Shown piece by piece: positions 57,431 through 64,000 of a stretch of DNA of 64,000 nucleotides; within the stretch, counting starts at the first letter, position 1; each line of letters opens with the position of its first letter. Location of the stretch: positions 397,176,974 through 397,240,973 of the forward strand of contig CM046878.1 of NCBI GenBank assembly GCA_025667525.1. The letters are read 5' to 3'. The translations under genes and the position numbers were made by a program. The notes beneath the pieces were generated by a model. The model ran no database searches, had not been told where the DNA came from, and saw only the letters and a program-made list of their open reading frames with translations. This DNA comes from Glebionis coronaria (lineage: Eukaryota > Streptophyta > Magnoliopsida > Asterales > Asteraceae).

Positions 57431-58308
57431 AAATGGCGCCGCTACCGGGGAGGTGTTTTTAGTGTGCCATTATTAGTATCGTGTTTTTGTGAGTGGTGCG
57501 TTTTTGCTTTTCTAATTTTGGAAAGCGTGAATATCGTACATACTCATTTTTGTTATTTTTCCTTACTATATTATAATATCCAAATAAATTGTGTTTAGTT
57601 TTCCTAAATTAAACACACAACATCATTTTACTATATTGTAGATATATTGGTTTTCGTTTTTATTGTGAACATTATTAATATATTGTACTTGCGTAGAACA
57701 ATAAAAATACAAGTACTCCAAATACGTGAGAAATCACAACCTTGATTCGGGATTTCATCACTCGATCATTGTATTCGAATCCGAAGCAAAAGTTAAAGGC
57801 AAAATAGATAAATACTTTCGTGAGGCTTAATTTCAATTAACACAAACTATAAGGTGGGTATAAGGCGGTTGTATTTCACGACCTAAGGGAAAAAGGCTCT
57901 TATGTGCTTAGCGCCGCCTCGTTTCCCCCGCTTGCTTGTGCGTGTTTTGAGAAAAAGGGCTAATCGAGGGTTTGCCAACCAAAGTATTATCTACGTATAT
58001 ATATTTGCTTGTTTTCAAGATTAAACCCTCTTGAACGTTTTGGTGTTCCACCAACGTTCTAAAGTCATCGAAGGCGTTCACTCCACGTGATCGTTTTCAT
58101 TCCTTGAGGCTCTTTTAATCGAGAAAATCGATTCGAGGAGAGATTTGTAGATTTTTGTCTACGTAATACATTCAAAATACCAAAAAAAAAAAAAATTAAA
58201 AAACAATCAAAAGCACAAAAATAATCTTCTACATTCCCTCTAATTTCATAATTCTCTTCTTTCACCCTCTATAACGTTTAATTCTCGTAACACCGTTCTC
58301 GTTGCATC
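57431..58308 (+). other. NA-4 leader
   Basis: 878 nt from primer site to ORF start; AT-rich, no coding region seen. I do not find the GGGATCCGTTCAC leader palindrome of the other elements here. Confidence 0.65.
57434..57450 (+). promoter_or_regulatory. NA-4 primer binding site, tRNA-Asp type
   Basis: TGGCGCCGCTACCGGGG, three bases after the LTR end (TATCA-AAA-TGG). Confidence 0.8.
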
Positions 58309-60321
58309 ATGTCGAATGATAGTGGATATTATTCGTGTCCATATTGTGGAGGCCCATCCGATGGTGCCAATTGTTTTAATTGTAAGGTTATTGGAGGTCG
58401 AGAGGGTTATATCTATAACTCCGCTCCACGTGGTCTTGGTGACAATTTTCAATCTTACGACCAAGATCACCCATTGTCTTCGTTCTACTCGTCACATGAT
58501 TCGTCTTTTAATTGCGATCAAAATCAAAATGATGAAACGAATCAAAACGCCTTTTGTGATTATATGAGACGAAATAATGCAAACTTAACGATGATTCAAG
58601 AACAAGTTACGAATCTTAAAGAACATTACGAAAAACAATTGGAAACTCAAAAGGAATTTTACTTAAAGGAAATGGCCTCCATGAGAACCGAGTTGGAAAA
58701 CGAATATGATGCCGCTTATAAAGAACAAGAACGTTTATTTGACCAAGTTGACGAGAGATGGGATAAAATTGTTGATAAAGTTGTGGAGGCTTACACTAAT
58801 AAGCAAAATGAACTTCTTTCAACGATTGAGACCTTAGAGAAAAAAGTAGCTTCTTACGAGTCGAGTTCTTCATCGAACGTCACCAATCCTAATCTCGAGG
58901 GAGAGGTTCAATTTATTTCAACTCCTAAGACTCGTACGTCTCGTATTGATCCCAGTCTCTCGAATTTTAGAGTCGTGCAACCTTCGTCGTCTTGCAAAAA
59001 CGTAGAGGAAACAAAAACGTCATTCAACGAAGTTTTGAAAAATGTTTTTGAAAATAAACCAAAGGAAAAACTCGTAGGATACTTGGGATTATTAAATCTT
59101 GTACCTTCTAAACCTAATTTTTCTAATGAGGATGAAATTATTGAGGATTTTCTAAATCAATATACACTTAATTTTGACGAAGAAATTTCATTAAATGATT
59201 TTAAAGAAGAAAAATGTAAAAAGGTTTTTAAGGAAAGCATTGAACCCTCGTTTTTACAAGATGAACGAAAATTAATTCCGAAGGGACGTGTTAGTAGTTT
59301 TGCTAAAATGTTTGAAAACCCACGTTCGATCCCTTCGAAGGAAAAAGTTGAAACCGTCAAGGCAAAATCGTCACGAGACGAGACTTTTACTCCTAATCCC
59401 ACACCGAGTGAGATTTTGGATTTATCATGTGAGAAGTCCGCCGATGACCTTGCTCACATCGATACGTTTTTTGATATCGAGTTCGAAACGACAAAGGCAA
59501 AATCTTCAATCGAAGAGCCTTCTTTTCCTAGCTTCACGACGGTTGAAGCTAGCGACTCGATTATCGACAATTTTATTGCTCAACCTCTTCCACGAGGAAG
59601 AGAAGACGTTTTTGATCCCGATGGCGATTTTTCTGAGATCAAACGTATTCTTGATGATCCGCCTTCGATATTCGAGTTTGATGAGGACCGTTGAGTTAGC
59701 CCGGAGGGGGATGTTTTGTTAATCGATTCACGTTTTAAAAATTCAAATCCTCCTCCCGCCTTCAAGATAAATGTGGAAATTTTAAGTGTGCCTAGAATTG
59801 TTTTAGAAACACCAAATATTTTCAATTTAATCAACTTGGGTTTTCGTAACAAAGAGTTAAAAAATGAAAAAGGGAATGATTTTAAAATTGATTTGAAAAT
59901 TTTTCCTATGTTAACTCCGTCATCACCTCGCTTAATTGAGCTTGCTACAAACGCGTCTACTTCTTTTGACGACGTTTTGTGTGGATTTAGTGTGGGGGAA
60001 GCCCCATTTGTTTCCTCACACTTCTCCACCGAGGACGAGATTTTTGACCCCGGTATCACGTTTAAGATGAAATCTCGGTCTTTTACCGAAGTAGTCACTA
60101 GAAATCCTTTCTACACTTACGGTTAGAGTTTACCTCGAGTAATTCAATTTTTATGCCCAACCAATGTCCCACCCTTCTCTTCTCATTCTATTTTCTTGTG
60201 TCCCATTGGGACGTTGTTACTTGAAGTTGTGTTGTTTCGTTTATCATCCGAAAACGAAGACACAATCTTTGATCCCGGTATAAAGGCTTTGCCTTTATTC
60301 ACGGTTGCTTTTGGGCCTTGA
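58309..60321 (+). pseudogene. NA-4 protein: CXXC N-terminus, coiled coil, three FDP motifs; two in-frame stops
   Basis: One frame of 671 codons from ATG 58309 to TGA 60321 with TGA at 59692-59694 (codon 462) and TAG at 60124-60126 (codon 606). The first 461 residues are uninterrupted. CPYCGGPS....C at 10-22 echoes the CGGPH knuckle of NA-1 and NA-3 but has Ser for His. Residues about 90-190 form a probable coiled coil (EQVTNLKEHYEKQLETQ...). The rest is acidic and Ser/Pro-rich. FDP motifs: VFDPDGDF near 435, IFDPGITF near 579, IFDPGIKA near 654, the last after both stops. Function unknown. Whether the stops are decay or the real end is 59694 is unclear; the motif pattern favours decay. Confidence 0.72.
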
Positions 60322-60390
60322 TTACATGTAAGCCCCACCAAAAAAAGACCGAACCAAGATAATCCCTAAATGATCACATTTATGGGGATT

Positions 60391-60410
60391 CGAGTCGAGC
60401 TTTTGACTCG
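60391..60410 (+). promoter_or_regulatory. NA-4 stop-proximal hairpin
   Basis: CGAGTC-GAGCTTTT-GACTCG, 6-bp perfect stem, then GTTATCAAAAACAAGG; loop differs from ATH and NA-3. Confidence 0.7.
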
Positions 60411-60744
60411 GTTATCAAAAACAAGGTGCCTCGTGGGGGATTCTCATTCTTATCCTTTTAAATATTATCGCTTTCTTAGTTTAATGTAACGAGGGGACTT
60501 GTGCTCTTCCGACCTTTGTTTCGTGGTTATTTGTGATCGTGATTCATTAGGTTCATCGTCATCATTGAAGCCTTTCGTGTTCGTTTTACGGATCACCCGA
60601 GCTTCGACCGTTGCCCTTGGATATTCCGATATCCGATGATATCCTTTTACGTTCTAACGTTTATCTTATTAGCATAATTCATAAACGGATTTTAGGTTAT
60701 TCGTTTTACCCTTTCCATGCTCGAGATTAAGCATTCGACTACGT

Positions 60745-60816
60745 CTCTAGTATGGGGGTTTTCAACCCTTAGACTCGAAACATTGAGGACAATGTTTAGT
60801 TTTAGTATGGGGGGTG
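60745..60816 (+). promoter_or_regulatory. NA-4 internal hairpin/polypurine module
   Basis: CTCTAGTATGGGGG (60745-60758), hairpin AAACATTG-AGGA-CAATGTTT (60778-60797), TTTAGTATGGGGGGTG (60801-60816). The hairpin equals that of the other families; the polypurine core is TAGTATGGGGG, not AAGTGTAGGGG. Confidence 0.8.
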
Positions 60817-62072
60817 AGTAGATACTTTACCTTGCTCACGTCACCACGCAATCCAATATTCATCTTTTTGTTATCGTTTTGTTGCAAATAAGGCTAAAAA
60901 TGGCCAAATTTTAAAAAATTTCGTATTTTTCATAAGTGTTTAAGACACGAATGTAGGTTTTCCGATGGTGAGAATAAGAGTAATTTTTGACTCGACCGTG
61001 CGTGTTGAGCACTTAGCTTCGATTCCTTAACTTTTTAGACTAAGTCTCTTAAATGAGGAAGAGAAATGATAGAGTTATTTTTAAGTCTCGTAATCGTCAC
61101 GATCTCATGTGTAGTAATTATTAGCTTATTCTCCCCACGCTTTTGATAATAAATTGTTAATAAATATTGATTTAGCGGTTTAGTCACTATTGTTGGTTTC
61201 TAATTTGTTTTGGTAGCTTCCATGTAATTAAATTGGGAAAACATTAAGGTATCGCCAGCGTCACGGTTTTGAAGTATTGGCACCCGAATAATCGAAAGCT
61301 TCACCTAATAATAAGATTTCAAGTGCTCACCTAAATTAAGAAAAAATTTGAAGCTCACAAGGCCGAAAAATCTATGCAAAATTGAAAGTGAATCAAGCCT
61401 TAATCTTCGAAGCTTTAAAGATCCAAAATTCGCTTTAGCGTGAGGATATACGTCTTTGGCTAATAAAACCACCGATGAGGCGGATAATAAAAGGCAAGGC
61501 AAGACCGAAGTCATAATAAAAGCTTCATGGCGAAGTTGAATATAAAAGTCTTGGTAATAAGTCTCATGTTCAAAACCGTTATAAAACCGTGTTTATCGAT
61601 CCTTCTTGTTGACTTAATTTTTTGACATCGTTGTCTATTAGGATGAATTATTAATTTAATGATTTTGGTTACACCGTTAAGTTTCTATTTTTAGACTTAA
61701 TCTCTATTCACGCATAAGTCAATGATGTATCCTCGTGATCATTAAGACATAATAAAATATAAAAGATACCAAGTAGGAATAAGGGAGTTTAGGTTCGTAA
61801 TTAACACTCATGAGATATGAACGTGTTGCTAACTTATAATAACAATGATCTCGTTACACGCTTAGCATGGAATTGGGTGAAAATCGAGGACGACGAAATT
61901 ATTTCTAACGAAGCATTCACGTGTTCTTGTTCTATGATCCTAAAAGTCACTTTCTCGTGATGAAAACAATACATTATGTCTAAAACACATGTAGTAGTTT
62001 ATTTAAATTTATAGCTTCAAATAAAAGTCATCATAAAATGAATTTTGGAAGTGCTATGATACTTAATTCTAG

Positions 62073-62111
62073 CATTGCGTGGGGACACGGCAATGGTTTA
62101 GTATGGGGGAG
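62073..62111 (+). promoter_or_regulatory. NA-4 terminal hairpin and polypurine tract
   Basis: Stem CATTGC(GTG)/(CAC)GGCAATG around GGGA, then GTTTAGTATGGGGGAG before the LTR start TGATGAG at 62112. Confidence 0.8.
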
Positions 62112-64000
62112 TGATGAGACTGTATTTATACATAGTCTCATCGTCCAAATCGGGCTTAAAACGCTTAAAATATCATCAAAATACCTAAAAATATGCCTGT
62201 GTTTGTTCATTGTGTATTTCAGGTACGGATATCGTGAATTCACCAAAAGATCAAAGGAATCAAGCAAAAACGAACACGGGAAACGAAGCTGCACAAAGAA
62301 CCGGACCCGAATCATGAATTTCCTTTGAAGTCCTTGAAGTTTGAAGATTTGGCAAAAATGGTCCCTCAAGAATTGAAGACTTGTCATATTATACCCTTGC
62401 AAAACTCAATTATTGCATTAGGGTCCCTAATATTTCAAGATATTGCATGATGAGCCCTTGAAGAATGAAGATTTTACATAAAAAGCCCTTTAAAACAAGC
62501 TTGGAAAATACTTTGTGGCCAAAATCTAAAGTTGAAAACTTAAATTGTGAAGGAGTTGCAAGTTTAAGCTGTTTAAAACTATATAGCAAGTAGAAGGGAA
62601 TTGAGGGACTTATTTTGCCCAGACAAACAATCTCCCCTCACCCAACCAAATGCCTACACGTCACCACTTTCCACCTTTCACCCAATCAAAAACACCCCAT
62701 CCTCCACGTCTGATATCCACCAGCCTTAATTTAATCCTATTTTCGAATAATGATTAATTAATACAACTGGCGCCTAAACAACCTTTAATCCCTAAATCTG
62801 GATCAAAACACACACAAAAAACACACTTATGAACTATAAACCCTAATCCCAAACCCACATAAATCAAAGGGGCTATTCCTAATTCTTTCCAGGACATCAA
62901 TTCACCCTAACCTAATCCCATCCCAACTCCCAAAACCCATCACCCTCAACTGTGGCCCCCTCCCACATGGTGCCCTGCACCAAAAACACTTGAAGACGAA
63001 GTGATCCCAGGCAAATCAACGACCCTCCTTCAATTCTTGCTTCCAAAGAAAGTTTTAACAGCTTAGATTGTTTCTCCACAACTGGCAACAACAACAAAAT
63101 CACATGGGGCACCAAACGAAGACCAAATGTGAATTCAGTCAAAGGGCATTCTGGGAATTAGTTTGTACTAGGGTTTACATTTTTTATTTTTTCTAGATTG
63201 TTCTTATGAGTAGTATATAAGCTGTCAACATGTGACAAGCTCAGGGGTTCCAAATTTTTGTTCTTTCACTTTTTAGTGTAATTTTGAATGAAATAAAAGT
63301 TTGAGTTCCCTTAAAATTCTTGTTTTTAATTTACTTGTTATTTAAATTTAGTTAGTTAAATTCAGTTTATCATCAAAAGGTTTTCAAAAGGGTTTGGAAA
63401 ATTTTGTTGAGACCCACATTTGGTCTGTCAGCTTATAGCTTATTGTATAAGCTATAAGTTGACTGTCCAACTCGTGTTACTTTCACTTTCTTGTTTTAGT
63501 ATTGAAGATTGGAAGTCCCAAGTTTCTATCTAAAAGCTTCATAAGTTTCTGTTTGGTTCCAAAGTTGGAAGGAAAATCAGTTTTTAAAAGTTTTTTTTAT
63601 AAGCTATGGAGATAAGCCAACTTAATAAATAAGCTTGGCTTATATTCATTTAAGCTATCATTTCCAGGATTATTTTGTTCTCTTTGTTTGATATCAGCAG
63701 GTTTACAAATCCAGTGTTTTGGAGGTTGGTGTTATGTTTTGAAGACCATCATCATCATCATTAACTACATACCAACAGTTCCTCTCTAAGGATTTTCAGC
63801 TCAAGCCCGGGCTTGATGGAGAAGGGAAAGCTTCCCTTTGTGATACCTGGATGTAGGATCACCAGGTAAAGACTTTTCTCACTTTTCTATACTTGCTTTG
63901 AGATTTTGTTTGAAACATGATGATTTAGATAGTAGGGTGTTGAATGTTAGGATAATGCTGGATATAGTATATTTGTGAGATTGAAACAAGTTAGGATTGA
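62112..64000 (+). repeat. NA-4 3' LTR, first 1.9 kb
   Basis: Aligns with 53837-55725 throughout; continues past the window edge. Confidence 0.92.

Larger units (their letters stand above)
60322..62072 (+). other. NA-4 3' untranslated region
   Basis: No credible ORF. Holds the stop-proximal hairpin, the internal module and AT-rich sequence. Words such as CTCGTGATCATT and GATCTCGTT show common origin with the NA-3 and NA-2 3' regions. Confidence 0.7.
53837..64000 (+). mobile_element. NA-4: non-autonomous Athila-type element with 3.6-kb LTRs, cut by window end
   Basis: 5' LTR 53837-57430, primer site TGGCGCCGCTACCGGGG, one ORF with FDPG motifs, 3' region with the shared hairpins in a diverged form, and a 3' LTR from 62112. 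No gag or pol. LTR copies differ at roughly 25 sites over the 1.9 kb visible (about 1.3 percent by eye). Confidence 0.88.

Overview
This is a plant nuclear sequence made almost entirely of nested LTR retrotransposons. I see no host gene, tRNA, rRNA or CRISPR array. Introns, TATA-driven LTRs and Ty3/gypsy lineages known only from plants (Tat, Athila, Tekay-like) mark it as a seed plant. The shared tail motif FDPG in three unusual element ORFs, and an antisense gene of the 'putative gypsy type transposon' kind, remind me of Asteraceae repeats. That family assignment rests on memory and is tentative. I name the elements TAT, TK1, TK2, ATH and NA-1 to NA-4.

Layout. 1-7358: 3' part of a Tat-lineage element (TAT) with a frameshifted pol, an antisense four-exon gene between pol and the 3' LTR, and the LTR itself. 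7732 onward: a Tekay-like element, TK1 (+ strand). Its 5' LTR is split by NA-1 (8077-19047, - strand, 5-bp duplication GAGAG) and by a complete Athila element, ATH (20448-31723, - strand, 5-bp duplication ATTTG). Its gag is split by NA-2 (33371-39017, - strand). Its RNase H region is split at 40923 by a second Tekay-like element, TK2 (+). TK2 is split at 46997 by NA-3 (+), whose 3' LTR is split at 53837 by NA-4 (+), which runs off the window. The nesting TK1 > TK2 > NA-3 > NA-4 is four deep.

How the parts work together. ATH carries an uninterrupted 1894-residue gag-pol polyprotein and could supply reverse transcriptase and integrase. NA-1 to NA-4 have no pol, yet they share its tRNA-Asp-type primer site (TGGCGCC...). 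They also share a set of small structures: a palindromic leader hairpin (ATH, NA-1, NA-2, NA-3), a hairpin just after the main stop codon (ATH, NA-1, NA-3, NA-4), and two or more copies of a hairpin-plus-polypurine module, one internal and one abutting the 3' LTR (all five). Loops and stems vary between families in ways that keep pairing, and the polypurine core of NA-4 has changed in the same way at every position. This looks like a set of non-autonomous elements mobilised by an Athila-type partner through shared cis signals. That is my inference.

NA-1, NA-3 and NA-4 each encode one protein unrelated to pol. It has N-terminal Cys/His motifs, low-complexity or coiled-coil segments, an acidic middle and a C-terminal FDPG motif. 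NA-2 keeps only the first codons of gag. TK1 and TK2 both carry intron-like segments in gag at matching positions. All divergence figures below are counts made by eye.
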